The notes under the pieces were generated by a model that made no database searches, had not been told where the DNA came from, and saw nothing but the letters and a program-made list of their open reading frames with translations. A stretch of 64,000 nucleotides of DNA from Enterocloster bolteae (GTDB lineage Bacteria; Bacillota; Clostridia; Lachnospirales; Lachnospiraceae): the NCBI GenBank assembly GCA_021772025.1, contig JAETNT010000013.1:1-64000 (forward strand), in the 5' to 3' direction. Below, piece after piece: positions 8,051 through 16,248 of this stretch. The number at the start of each line of letters is the position of its first letter. Position 1 is the first letter of the stretch. The translations under genes and the position numbers were made by a program.

Positions 8051-8629
8051 TTGAGTAGAGAGTATATAATTCCGGCGTGTTCGGGAATGAAAATTGATGT
8101 TAAGCAAGGTCAAAGTATTACAGTGATTGATATTGAAGGCGGGCAAGTGGTAGATTTTTTTGCCGAAGTGAATGGAAATGTAAATGAATTTCTTTCAACT
8201 GGAGTGACGATTGACTGTAACGAATCTTTGAAATTAAATGTTGGAGATATTATTTATACAAACCTATACCGCCCCATGATAAAAGTGCTTACGGATGATG
8301 TGGGAGAACATGATTTGCTCCACCCATGTTGCCGGCCAGAAATGTATGACTTCTTCTACCATAATGGCGAAGAACATCCAAACTGCTTTGATAATATCAA
8401 TAGGGTGCTTGATGAACAACGTGCCGTTATCGTACCTGTCAACTTATTCATGCACACGAAAATCAACACCAATGGCAGTATTTCAGTGGAAGAACCAGTT
8501 TCTAAAGCGGGTGACAAAATTGTATTAAAAGCACTGATGGATATTACACTGGGAGTTGCCGCTTGTAGTGTTTCTGAAAGTAAGTGCAATCGTGGAACGT
8601 GTTCTCCTGTCAAAATTGTTGTTGATTAA
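8051..8629 (+). CDS. DUF1989 (urea-carboxylase-associated) family protein
   Basis: The 192-aa protein has the DUF1989 pattern: PACSGMKIDVKQGQSITVID, GQVVDFFAE, then DIIYTNLYRPM, HDLLHPCCRPEMYDFFY and a C-terminal KCNRGTC. The conserved Cys and His residues of the HDLLHPCC segment may bind metal. Relatives accompany urea and amino-acid catabolism genes; no such partners are present here. The TTG start at 8051 is 7 bases after GGGAGGC. Confidence 0.75.
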   Translation: MSREYIIPACSGMKIDVKQGQSITVIDIEGGQVVDFFAEVNGNVNEFLSTGVTIDCNESLKLNVGDIIYTNLYRPMIKVLTDDVGEHDLLHPCCRPEMYDFFYHNGEEHPNCFDNINRVLDEQRAVIVPVNLFMHTKINTNGSISVEEPVSKAGDKIVLKALMDITLGVAACSVSESKCNRGTCSPVKIVVD

Positions 8630-8677
8630 AACATTTCAGGTTTACTGGGCTGATAAATCGAAATTGTGGAGGAGAAA

Positions 8678-9238
8678 ATGGAGATTGAATTTAAAAGGAT
8701 AACAGATTTTCCTCGTGGAACACTTGCAACTCTTCTAAAAGACGGCTATGCTTTTGAACCGAAATTTGAACGTAGTTGGCATGACCAATGGCAAGAATTT
8801 GATGATTTTTTTTATGATAATCCCCATATTGCTGATTTTAGCGGCTTTATGACAGTCTCAGAAGGAAAACCTATCGGGTTTGTTTCCTGGAATCCGACCA
8901 ATCTACCTGAATCAACAGAAATCGGACACAACTGTATTTTGACGAAATACAAAGGAAATGGTTATGGAAAACGACAGATGCGGGAGGCCGTTCAGCGCAT
9001 TATTGCGCAAGGGGCCCAAAAGATAGTCGTTTGGACGAATCAGGTTTGCGTTCCTGCGCAGCATACCTATGAAAGTGCAGGCTTTCAGTTCGTAAAAAAG
9101 AGTGAAGACCCCTTTTCTGAATATGCAGGGCAAAGAATACATTACGAAATTATAGTAAGGTCCAATTTAAGAGAATTGAACACTGCAAGAAATCGATTTA
9201 CAAATAACAAGAGGGGTGATGGGGTATTTATAGATTGA
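8678..9238 (+). CDS. GNAT-family N-acetyltransferase
   Basis: The 186-aa product shows GNAT motif A, with NCILTKYKGNGYGKRQMREA (acetyl-CoA pyrophosphate loop KGNGYG), and motif B, TYESAGFQFVKKSEDPF. The substrate cannot be told. ATG 8678 is 3 bases after GGAGGAG with an in-frame GTG at 8666; either is possible. It lies at the left border of the conjugative element and may be host or cargo. Confidence 0.8.
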   Translation: MEIEFKRITDFPRGTLATLLKDGYAFEPKFERSWHDQWQEFDDFFYDNPHIADFSGFMTVSEGKPIGFVSWNPTNLPESTEIGHNCILTKYKGNGYGKRQMREAVQRIIAQGAQKIVVWTNQVCVPAQHTYESAGFQFVKKSEDPFSEYAGQRIHYEIIVRSNLRELNTARNRFTNNKRGDGVFID

Positions 9239-9337
9239 AACAATAGGTTAGAAAAAAGTAGGAGGGAGTATAAAACAATGTCCGATATAGTGTGAGACTG
9301 AAGATGCAGGAGTATGAAGATAAATGAAATATGTGGT

Positions 9338-9366
9338 GAACCGCCTTTGTGGTGGTTCTTTTTTTT
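9338..9366 (+). terminator. Hairpin terminator/attenuator directly before an ArdA-like gene
   Basis: GAACCGCC (9338-9345) pairs with GGTGGTTC (9351-9358) across loop TTTGT and is followed by eight T residues that run straight into the ribosome site GGAGGT (9367-9372). Because the terminator ends where translation signals begin, it looks like a conditional attenuator for the next gene. Confidence 0.7.
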
Positions 9367-9383
9367 GGAGGTATAAAACAAAA

Positions 9384-10565
9384 ATGCAGGTAACAATCAT
9401 GGCAAATCAATACATCGGACAGCGGGGATACACAGGTGCAGTCCTGAAGCTTCCAGCAGGCAAGGCAGGGATTGCGGATGCTCTGGCGTGTGCACATACA
9501 CCTTCCGAGAAAGAAATAGCTCTGAAGTGGTTTGAGGACTGGCCGCAGTTTCTTGACAATGTATTGGAAGCATGCGGGGAAAAGAAGCTAGAAGAAGTAA
9601 ACCTACTGGCCTATAAGCTGAGCCAGATGAATGAAGCACAACTCAATACTTACGAAGGAGCCATTAAACTACGCCAGGAAGATGGGAACAGAATTGATAT
9701 GAAGGAATTAATCAATATCTGTTATAACCTGGACTCATTTGTATTCCAACCAGATATCCTGAATGATAACATGCTGGGGGAACTATGCCTGTTGGGAGAG
9801 TTATTGGATGTGATTCAGGAAGCATCCGATGAAGTATTGGAGATGTTGGATGAAGAAAAGGTAGGGCGGGCACTCCGGAAAAGTGATAAGGGAGTGTTCA
9901 CTACGAAAGGCTACCTATTCTTTGGATCTGACATATGGACAGAGACATATGATGGGATACACCTTCCGGAATATCCAGACATCCATGAGGGGGTTATCTC
10001 CTTGCGGTTGAATTCCCTGGATTGTAATCCAGAGAAACATACTGGCGTATGGTTGGATTTACCCGCAGGAGAAATGGAAATAGACCAGGCTCTCAAACGG
10101 CTGGAGGTCTCTTCGTTGAATTCCTGCATTATTACTGAAGTAAAGAGTATTGTTCCACTATTTAATTATCAGATTGCCAGTGATACGGACATCAATGAGT
10201 TAAATATCCTGGCAGAGCGGATCCAGACATTTCCTGATGGGGAAACACTGATAAAATATAAGGCAGTATTGGAATTTGAACAAAGTAATGACCTGGAGTT
10301 GAATTTGAATATTGCAAACAATTTGAACTGTTATGAGTTGGACCCATCTATCATTTCATTAGAATGCTATGCGGAACAGGTCTTTCAGAAAGCAGGTATT
10401 GATACAGATGATCCTTCCTTCGCTTATTTTGATTTCAGGGGTTATGGGGAGCGTTATATGCTGAAGAAAGGTGCTGCTATGACTCCCTATGGTGTCGCCT
10501 CCAGAAATGAGCAGACGTTTGTGTGGGAATCAGCCAGGTCAGTATCAGACATGGTGATGCAATGA
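9384..10565 (+). CDS. ArdA-like antirestriction domain protein
   Basis: The 393-aa protein has ArdA-type units: LPAGKAGIADAL, LEEVNLLAYKLSQMNEAQLN, INICYNLDSFVF, then again LDLPAGEMEIDQALKRL, INELNILAERIQTF and IANNLNCYEL, ending with an FDFRGYGERYMLKKGAAMTP segment. ArdA proteins mimic DNA and block type I restriction when a conjugative element enters a cell. The two unit sets suggest internal duplication. ATG 9384 or 9399 are possible starts. The next gene is a paralogue. Confidence 0.6.
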   Translation: MQVTIMANQYIGQRGYTGAVLKLPAGKAGIADALACAHTPSEKEIALKWFEDWPQFLDNVLEACGEKKLEEVNLLAYKLSQMNEAQLNTYEGAIKLRQEDGNRIDMKELINICYNLDSFVFQPDILNDNMLGELCLLGELLDVIQEASDEVLEMLDEEKVGRALRKSDKGVFTTKGYLFFGSDIWTETYDGIHLPEYPDIHEGVISLRLNSLDCNPEKHTGVWLDLPAGEMEIDQALKRLEVSSLNSCIITEVKSIVPLFNYQIASDTDINELNILAERIQTFPDGETLIKYKAVLEFEQSNDLELNLNIANNLNCYELDPSIISLECYAEQVFQKAGIDTDDPSFAYFDFRGYGERYMLKKGAAMTPYGVASRNEQTFVWESARSVSDMVMQ

Positions 10566-10614
10566 GTTTGAGTTTAAGAATCGCGATACTGGTGTGATAG
10601 ATTAGAATAGTTGT

Positions 10615-10646
10615 AGGGCCGCCTTTATGGAGGTCTCTTTTTATTT
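10615..10646 (+). terminator. Hairpin terminator/attenuator before the second ArdA-like gene
   Basis: GGGCCGCC (10616-10623) pairs imperfectly with GGAGGTCT (10629-10636), with loop TTTAT, followed by CTTTTTATTT and then GGAG (10647-10650). Layout and the GCCTTTRTGG loop are the same as for the hairpin before the first ArdA-like gene. Confidence 0.6.
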
Positions 10647-10657
10647 GGAGATGTAAG

Positions 10658-12262
10658 ATGCGAATATATATCAAGAGAGAGAATATCAGTCAGGGGGTAT
10701 GGATGGACCTACCCGCCAGTCAGGATGAGATAGAACGGATATACATGGAGCTGAAAGGGATGCATTCTTCTAGTATGATACCGTTTATCGCCGGGGTGGA
10801 ATCGGACGTGCCATCGTTGGCAGAATGCCTGGAAGATTGTACGGTATTTAAGAATGGACATTTGGAATTGCTCAATGAGCTTACTCGGGAGATGGCCGTG
10901 TGGGAGAAAGATGAGAAGGAAAGATTCGGTGCAGCGCTTATGTGGGACCATCCGGACTCAATCGAAACGGTAATGGACGTGGCAAAGAACCTGGACCGTT
11001 ACATCCTGGATGACCGCATGAAAAACTGGGAAGCGGCCGGGCGTCTGGAGTTGGAAAAGCGAGGAATACAGATAGACAAGAGAATTGAGCCGTTTCTGGA
11101 CTTTGAATCCATTGGAAGGGAATATGTAAGCACGAAAGGCTGTATGACCCCCATGGGTTATGTGATTAAAAAACAGACTGCCCCGTGTAGGAGTAAGGAA
11201 CAAGGGTATGACTCTTACAAAGGATGTTTTCTTTCTGTCCATATGACAGATGAGAACTGGAATAAAGAAATATTCCAACTTCCGCTTACAGAACAGAAGA
11301 AAGCCTGTCCGGCAGTGAAAAAATGGGACGCCTATGCCATACAGCACACCAGTGGTTATCTGGGGGAACTTTCGTGTTATCTTCCACCAGGAATTACGTT
11401 ATCTGAACTAGACCGGGTAGCCGATGTAATCGACAGGGAAGTCGCCCGAAGAGGGATACTGGAGAAGGAAAAACTCTATGCTATTCTGGAAGCTGGATTG
11501 CCGGAAACCATAGGGGAAGCATGTGATATTATCCAAGACTATGAAAACCACGTGTATGTTCCTTCTGATAAGATGGGCCGTAAGACGATGGCGAGAATGT
11601 TGGCTCTACAGTATTTCAGGATAGTCCTGCCAGAGGAGCTGAAACCGTTCTGCCGTTATGAGGAATATATGGAATCCTTTCCGGACCGATACATGGTAAC
11701 CACATTCACAGGCCATGTATTTCATCCAACCAGGGATTACAGCCGCCGTCTGTCAGAGAACAGGACCATCCGGCTCTATAGCCCCCTGACAGTCTCAATG
11801 TTCTGGAATAACCGAGATGGTTTCATGCCGGAGATATTATCAGGTGAACGTTTAATCAAACAAAAGACTGCCATTGAGACTGTATTCAAACGGCATCTGC
11901 CATCCGACGAAGATTGTATGGGAGCTTTCCTGAATCATCAGCTGCTACGTGCAAAGGTTGAATGTATGGTTCCGGAGATCGAAGCATATGGCGGGCAATT
12001 GTGGTGTGCCCTTGAGGTAAGGACAATAGGAACATTGACAGAAGCAGAACAAGAGGAACTGAAGAGGGACTGGCTGCGTCAAATGAAGGAGGGATGGGGA
12101 CTGTCCCTCCTCGAATATCCCATCCTTACGGAGAGGGGGGAAATGCATATCGGACTATGGGATGAGGACTATGGGACTGCGCTGTGCATCATGACGGAAG
12201 AAGAATTAAAGAGGCCAGACCTTCCAGAACAGGAAACAGGGAGGATAGAACCGTTTATGTAA
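10658..12262 (+). CDS. Large ArdA-like protein, paralogue of the preceding gene
   Basis: The 534-aa protein opens with GVWMDLPASQDEIERIYMEL, matching GVWLDLPAGEMEIDQALKRL of the upstream gene, and shares LLNELTREMAVW, VMDVAKNLDRY and FLDFESIGREYVSTKGCMTP. A second ArdA-type unit lies at about residues 190-330 (QLPLTEQKKACPAVKKWDA, EACDIIQDYENHVY). The C-terminal 190 residues (RTIRLYSPLTVSMFWNN onward) are unrelated to ArdA as far as I can see. Likely an acidic DNA-mimic anti-restriction protein with an extra domain; function not shown directly. Confidence 0.5.
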   Translation: MRIYIKRENISQGVWMDLPASQDEIERIYMELKGMHSSSMIPFIAGVESDVPSLAECLEDCTVFKNGHLELLNELTREMAVWEKDEKERFGAALMWDHPDSIETVMDVAKNLDRYILDDRMKNWEAAGRLELEKRGIQIDKRIEPFLDFESIGREYVSTKGCMTPMGYVIKKQTAPCRSKEQGYDSYKGCFLSVHMTDENWNKEIFQLPLTEQKKACPAVKKWDAYAIQHTSGYLGELSCYLPPGITLSELDRVADVIDREVARRGILEKEKLYAILEAGLPETIGEACDIIQDYENHVYVPSDKMGRKTMARMLALQYFRIVLPEELKPFCRYEEYMESFPDRYMVTTFTGHVFHPTRDYSRRLSENRTIRLYSPLTVSMFWNNRDGFMPEILSGERLIKQKTAIETVFKRHLPSDEDCMGAFLNHQLLRAKVECMVPEIEAYGGQLWCALEVRTIGTLTEAEQEELKRDWLRQMKEGWGLSLLEYPILTERGEMHIGLWDEDYGTALCIMTEEELKRPDLPEQETGRIEPFM

Positions 12263-12312
12263 GATAGATAAAGGAGGTCCCCCTTTTTATACAAATCACT
12301 CTCCTGTAGGAA

Positions 12313-12372
12313 GCCAGAGGAAGGAGGCAGGATCCCGACCGGGATAAGAGATATCTGACTCTCTGGCGATTG
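12313..12372 (+). promoter_or_regulatory. Structured 5' leader, copy A
   Basis: GCCAGAG (12313-12319) is complementary to CTCTGGC (12361-12367). Between them lie a Shine-Dalgarno AAGGAGG and a small hairpin ATCCC/GGGAT (12332-12345). A TTG start at 12370 follows the closing stem. The segment matches copy B at 14625-14683, with different bases in both stems but pairing kept, pointing to a conserved RNA structure rather than chance. Confidence 0.5.
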
Positions 12373-12444
12373 GATTTAGAACAGAAGACGATAGAACGGA
12401 TGAGCTCCGCGGTCTGTCATGTTGAGGGTTATATAGAACGATAG
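12370..12444 (+). pseudogene. Truncated 5' copy of the PAPS-reductase-like gene
   Basis: From TTG 12370 the frame reads MDLEQKTIER, nearly the same as MDLEQKAIER at the start of the gene at 14681, then diverges and stops after 24 codons. Only the leader and first ten codons are shared, so this is a duplicated gene front whose body was lost. Confidence 0.55.
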
Positions 12445-12498
12445 CTGTAGGGAAATATGGAAGAATTGAGCTGTCATAAAAGTAGAAGGAGGAGTTTC

Positions 12499-12924
12499 AT
12501 GGAGATCACAATAAATGAGTTGCGTCAGATGAAACACAAGGAGGGGATGATTTTGCAGGGCTGTGGAGGAGATATACAGGAATGGGTGAATGGGATTAAT
12601 GAATTATTGACACAGGAAGATATCTTACTGGGAGGGACAAAGTTTGGAGATGTGAGGTCATTTTTCCATGAGGGCTCAACCAACCTGCTGTTTCCATTTG
12701 AGGATGTGAAACTCGATTTCGGAAAGCTGGCTATATGGAGGCTTCGTAGTCATGAGACATTTGGAGGCACATGGTTGTCTGATTATGTTGCAAACACATT
12801 AGGCGGTTTTCTTGATGGAGGGCCTGTACAAAAGATGGAGGAACATCAGCAGTCAGAGCGGCATTTGGATACCCCTGTTCAGGAGAATGAGGAGCTTGGA
12901 TTAGGTGATATATTAATGAGATAG
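12499..12924 (+). CDS. Conjugative-element hypothetical protein
   Basis: The 141-aa protein has conserved-looking LQGCGGDIQEWVNGINELLT, GSTNLLFPFEDVKLDFGKLA and GGTWLSDYVANTLGGF segments that I associate with a family found on gut Clostridia conjugative elements, without known function. ATG 12499 follows AGGAGGAG; the upstream in-frame ATG 12457 lacks a ribosome site. The C-terminal 30 residues are polar and probably disordered. Confidence 0.6.
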   Translation: MEITINELRQMKHKEGMILQGCGGDIQEWVNGINELLTQEDILLGGTKFGDVRSFFHEGSTNLLFPFEDVKLDFGKLAIWRLRSHETFGGTWLSDYVANTLGGFLDGGPVQKMEEHQQSERHLDTPVQENEELGLGDILMR

Positions 12925-13064
12925 TAGGTGCTAGAGCAGGACTGTAGAAAGATATCCTGGCTCATCATAACGGCGGCCGGGCTTCGGTAATTATATAGTA
13001 ACCAACCGTTCTGTCATATAGAACGATGTGATTCGATGAAAACAAACAAATGTTCTATTGGCAC

Positions 13065-13093
13065 TTGCACAATAGATGCTGGTCCGATATAAT
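13065..13093 (+). promoter_or_regulatory. Sigma-70-type promoter of the acetyltransferase gene
   Basis: TTGCAC (13065-13070), 17-base spacer, TATAAT (13088-13093), 23 bases before the ATG at 13116. Confidence 0.7.
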
Positions 13094-13115
13094 AGAGAGG
13101 CAAGGAGGCGGAGAG

Positions 13116-13541
13116 ATGATTCGATTATTTGAATTTCAGGATTTAGACAAGATTATGGATATATGGCTCCAGGGAAATCTGGAAGCCCATTCTTTTATAG
13201 ACGCCGAGTATTGGAAGAAGAATTTCGATTCCGTAAAATCGGTACTGCCCAATGCGGAGGTATATGTGTACGAGGAGGATGGAGAAATTCTGGGTTTCAT
13301 CGGAATGGACGCGGAATATATTGCCGGTATTTTTGTAGCGGCAGAACACAAGGGGCAGGGAATTGGCCATCAGCTAATTGAAACGGTGAAAAAGAAGAAG
13401 CGGTTGTCCTTGCATGTGTTCGATAAGAATACAGGGGCAATGGCCTTTTACCTGAAAGAAGGGTTCACGGTCCGGGAGCGAATGACAGAAAAAGATACCG
13501 GCGAGAGAGAATGTCTGATGGTCTATGAGAGTGGGAAATAA
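13116..13541 (+). CDS. GNAT-family N-acetyltransferase (small)
   Basis: The 141-aa protein begins MIRLFEFQDLDKIMDIWLQG and contains the acetyl-CoA loop EHKGQGIGHQLIE (about residues 84-96) and the C-terminal ALYxKxGF-like AMAFYLKEGFTVRERM. This is close in layout to short acetyltransferases of the YjaB/PhnO kind. ATG 13116 follows AAGGAGGCGG; it has its own promoter and is probably monocistronic cargo. Substrate unknown. Confidence 0.85.
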   Translation: MIRLFEFQDLDKIMDIWLQGNLEAHSFIDAEYWKKNFDSVKSVLPNAEVYVYEEDGEILGFIGMDAEYIAGIFVAAEHKGQGIGHQLIETVKKKKRLSLHVFDKNTGAMAFYLKEGFTVRERMTEKDTGERECLMVYESGK

Positions 13542-13604
13542 GAGCTTAATTTACGAGAAAGGGCTCTTCTGGCCTGTTTGGTAGTGAAAATCGGAGGTAG
13601 TGAT

Positions 13605-14327
13605 ATGTCAACCTGGAATCCATGGCATGGATGTAAAAAAATTAGCCCAGGCTGTACGAATTGCTATGTTTATCGGAGAGATGCTGAATTTGGTAAGGAT
13701 AGCAGTGTTGTAACCCGTACTTCTAAATTTGATATGCCGGTTAAATGTAACCGCAAGGGTGACTACAAGCTGCAGCCAGATGGTGAGAGTGTATATACCT
13801 GCATGACCTCTGATTTTTTTCTGGATGAGGCAGATGTATGGCGTGCGGAAACATGGAATATCATTCGTAGGCGCAGCGATCTGCATTTTGTTATTATTAC
13901 CAAACGCATCCACCGGTTTGAGGTGGAATTACCGGGGGACTGGGGAAGCGGGTATGAAAATGTGACCATCTGCTGTACCTGTGAGAACCAGAATCAGGCC
14001 GACTACCGCCTGCCTGTTTTTCTGGAATTGCCAATCAAACACCGGACTGTAATTCATGAGCCAATGCTGGAGCAGATCGATATCCGGAAATATTTGGCCA
14101 CAGGGAAGATAGAAGGTGTTACCTGTGGTGGAGAGTCCGGGCCGGACGCAAGAGTCTGTGACTTCTCCTGGATACTTGATTCCATGGAGCAATGTGTGGA
14201 ATATGATGTACCTTTCTGGTTTAAGCAGACAGGGGCAATGTTCAAGAAGGGGAATAAGGTGTATTTGATAGACCGAAAGGCTCAGATGAGCCAGGCGCAG
14301 AAGGCCGGGGTAAATTATAAGTGCTAA
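13605..14327 (+). CDS. DUF5131 (phage Gp37/Gp68-like) family protein
   Basis: The 240-aa protein starts MSTWNPWHGCKKISPGCTNC with CY following: the typical N-x-x-x-GC-x3-S-x-GC-x-x-CY iron-sulfur-like cysteine set. It later shows FVIITKRIHRF, NVTICCTCENQ, HEPMLEQID and CGGESGPDAR, all DUF5131 signatures. The fold resembles radical SAM enzymes; the reaction is unknown. Phages and mobile elements carry it, often near DNA-modification genes. ATG 13605 is 9 bases after GGAGG. A terminator follows. Confidence 0.85.
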   Translation: MSTWNPWHGCKKISPGCTNCYVYRRDAEFGKDSSVVTRTSKFDMPVKCNRKGDYKLQPDGESVYTCMTSDFFLDEADVWRAETWNIIRRRSDLHFVIITKRIHRFEVELPGDWGSGYENVTICCTCENQNQADYRLPVFLELPIKHRTVIHEPMLEQIDIRKYLATGKIEGVTCGGESGPDARVCDFSWILDSMEQCVEYDVPFWFKQTGAMFKKGNKVYLIDRKAQMSQAQKAGVNYKC

Positions 14328-14334
14328 ATGATAT

Positions 14335-14385
14335 AGAGGCTGTTGTGGCATACATAAAGAATATGTCATGACGCCTCTGTTTTTA
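14335..14385 (+). terminator. Rho-independent terminator after the DUF5131 gene
   Basis: AGAGGC (14335-14340) pairs with GCCTCT (14373-14378) with an inner TGGCATA/TATGTCA stem, followed by GTTTTTA. Confidence 0.75.
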
Positions 14386-14579
14386 TGTCCGCTTTCGGTG
14401 TGCTCAATGAATTTCTATATGAAATTAGCGGATATGAGGGCAACGCCACATTTTTAAGATAAGACCCTGTACAGGTTCTTAAAATGAACCTGTGAATTGA
14501 GAGCGGGGCAATGAATTTGTGTTGGAAGGAAGGCGAGGGTGGTTGCAGTGTAAATAGAAAAGAGCAGATCTGATACGAA
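14386..14579. other. Intergenic region with an inverted repeat
   Basis: No gene. ACAGGTTC (14471-14478) and GAACCTGT (14486-14493) form a perfect 8-bp inverted repeat with a 7-base loop and no T-run. It could be an operator or a ssDNA hairpin; function unknown. Confidence 0.45.
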
Positions 14580-14608
14580 GATACTGATGAGAGTCAGTGT
14601 CTTTTTTC
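14580..14608 (+). terminator. Terminator upstream of the PAPS-reductase-like gene leader
   Basis: GATACTGA (14580-14587) pairs with TCAGTGTC (14594-14601) and is followed by TTTTTT. It lies 17 bases before leader copy B, so transcription reaching the next gene must start after it or read through it. Confidence 0.7.
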
Positions 14609-14624
14609 TTTCTCTTGCAAGATA

Positions 14625-14683
14625 GCGAAAAGGAAGGAGGCAGAGTTCCGGCCGGGAAAAGATATCTGACTCTTTTTTGAATG
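14625..14683 (+). promoter_or_regulatory. Structured 5' leader, copy B
   Basis: CGAAAAGG (14626-14633) can pair with CTTTTTTG (14672-14679), enclosing AAGGAGG and a small TTCC/GGAA hairpin (14646-14658); the ATG at 14681 follows the stem directly. The ribosome site is about 40 bases from the start codon in linear sequence but is brought next to it by the stem. Arms are 38-39 bases apart in both copies, and both stems show compensating base changes relative to copy A. Confidence 0.5.
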
Positions 14684-15574
14684 GATTTAGAGCAGAAAGC
14701 GATAGAAAGAGTAAAAACAGCATCTGAAATGTCTTTGCGGATATATGGCCGTCCCTTAGTAGTTACGGACAGTGGAGGGAAAGACAGTGCTGTTTGCAGG
14801 GAGATTGTGAGGAGAGCTGGCATACCCTTTGAGCTTCACCATAATCTGACTACTGCCGACGCACCACAGACAATTTATTATGTACGGCAGATATTCAGGG
14901 AATATGAAAGCAAGGGAATCCCGTGCAGCATTCACTATCCGTATTACAAAGGTCAGCGCGTGTCCATGTGGTCCCTGATTCCCATGAAACGGTTCCCACC
15001 TACAAGGCTGCAGCGTTATTGCTGTGAGATACTGAAGGAAAATTCCTGTCAGGACCGGTTTATAACGACCGGGGTACGATGGGCGGAAAGTCAGAAACGC
15101 AGGAATAATCGTGGTGTTTTTGAGAACTACACAAGAGATAAGAACAAGAAGATTATTCTTAACAATGACAATGTCGATGAGCGTATGTTATTTGAGACAT
15201 GCGCCATAAAAGGAAAACGGATTTGCAATCCTATTGTGGACTGGCTGGATCGGGATATATGGGGCTATATCCAGTCCGAGCGTATTCCGGTAAACCCGCT
15301 GTATGAATGGGGATTTCACCGGGTTGGGTGCATTGGCTGCCCCATGGCGGCAAAGAACCGTTGGACCGAATTCCGCATTTTTCCCAGCTACCAGAGGGCC
15401 TATCTACGGGCATTCGGCGTGATGCTGACATCTATTCAGGAGCAGGGGATAACAACCCGATGGAAGGATGCAGAGGATGTCTTTGCCTGGTGGATGGAGG
15501 ATAAGAACACGGAAGGACAAATCAGCCTGTCCGATTTGGAGCTGTGGAGGGCAGAGAATGAGAAGTCGGAGTGA
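14681..15574 (+). CDS. PAPS reductase-like (PP-loop) family protein
   Basis: The 297-aa protein has the PP-loop SGGKDS at residues 31-36, a conserved PTRLQRYCCEILKE segment, GVRWAESQKRR, and NPLYEWGFHRVGCIGCPMA near residue 220 with cysteines that could bind Fe-S. This matches phosphoadenosine phosphosulfate reductase-like ATP pyrophosphatases of phages and mobile elements, relatives of DndC. Real sulfate assimilation is unlikely because no partner gene exists. A role in nucleic-acid sulfur or adenylation chemistry is possible. An in-frame stop is immediately upstream of ATG 14681, which fixes the start. Confidence 0.8.
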   Translation: MDLEQKAIERVKTASEMSLRIYGRPLVVTDSGGKDSAVCREIVRRAGIPFELHHNLTTADAPQTIYYVRQIFREYESKGIPCSIHYPYYKGQRVSMWSLIPMKRFPPTRLQRYCCEILKENSCQDRFITTGVRWAESQKRRNNRGVFENYTRDKNKKIILNNDNVDERMLFETCAIKGKRICNPIVDWLDRDIWGYIQSERIPVNPLYEWGFHRVGCIGCPMAAKNRWTEFRIFPSYQRAYLRAFGVMLTSIQEQGITTRWKDAEDVFAWWMEDKNTEGQISLSDLELWRAENEKSE

Positions 15575-15619
15575 CGGAAGTACGTGGATGTAATATATGC
15601 GGCCTTAAAGGAGGAAATT

Positions 15620-16171
15620 GTGAAGAAAGAAATTTATGTAGTGGACTGTCCAACGCATATACGGTTCGGTGATCCCATGTATTTTGAACGTTTTGAGGGC
15701 CAAAAACTTGACCGTCTGGCGGTGAATTGTAAGGTGCCTAAAAATTTTGTGGCACGGGTCGTCCTGCAGGAACAACCGATTGAGGACCTGCCGGGAGAAA
15801 TGTTGGATACCATGACCCTCTATATGGCCCCGGAACGAACCATCAGCACCTACATGGATGGCTATTGTTATAAGGGACAGGAGGTAGAGCAGAAAGAGAT
15901 TGGAGTTGATACAGTGACCTATTTATTTGAAGCGGATGGCCGATATGAGGAATTCAATACAGAAGGAGATGGTTACTGGGGGGAAAGCCGTGAATTTTCC
16001 AGGATCTGGGACGGACGAAGCATCATAGATGCATTGGTTATCACGGTCTGCATGCCGGAAACAAGAGGGTTTGAGGATATGAGACGTCTGGTCCATTATT
16101 TTTTCCAGGGGGCACAACTACTGGAAACAGGACAGAACAGTCAGATGGGACCCCAGGGACCTGTGCAGTAA
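15620..16171 (+). CDS. Hypothetical protein of the conjugative element
   Basis: The 183-aa protein begins KKEIYVVDCPTHIRFGDPMY and is acidic, with a C-terminal DGRSIIDALVITVCMPET motif. I do not recognise it. GTG 15620 follows AAGGAGGA by 5-6 bases and is preferred over an upstream GTG at 15584 that overlaps no ribosome site. It forms a same-strand run with its neighbours. Confidence 0.6.
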   Translation: MKKEIYVVDCPTHIRFGDPMYFERFEGQKLDRLAVNCKVPKNFVARVVLQEQPIEDLPGEMLDTMTLYMAPERTISTYMDGYCYKGQEVEQKEIGVDTVTYLFEADGRYEEFNTEGDGYWGESREFSRIWDGRSIIDALVITVCMPETRGFEDMRRLVHYFFQGAQLLETGQNSQMGPQGPVQ

Positions 16172-16248
16172 AGAAGGTGGTCCTCAAAGAATGAGAAAAA
16201 CGAATGTTCACAAAACATGTAAGGACAGAGGAAAGAGAGGTAAATGAA

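Noticed and set aside
14454-14823. Minus-strand frames over the leader of the PAPS-reductase-like gene
   Set aside because: No start signals, and they overlap a terminator and the real gene.
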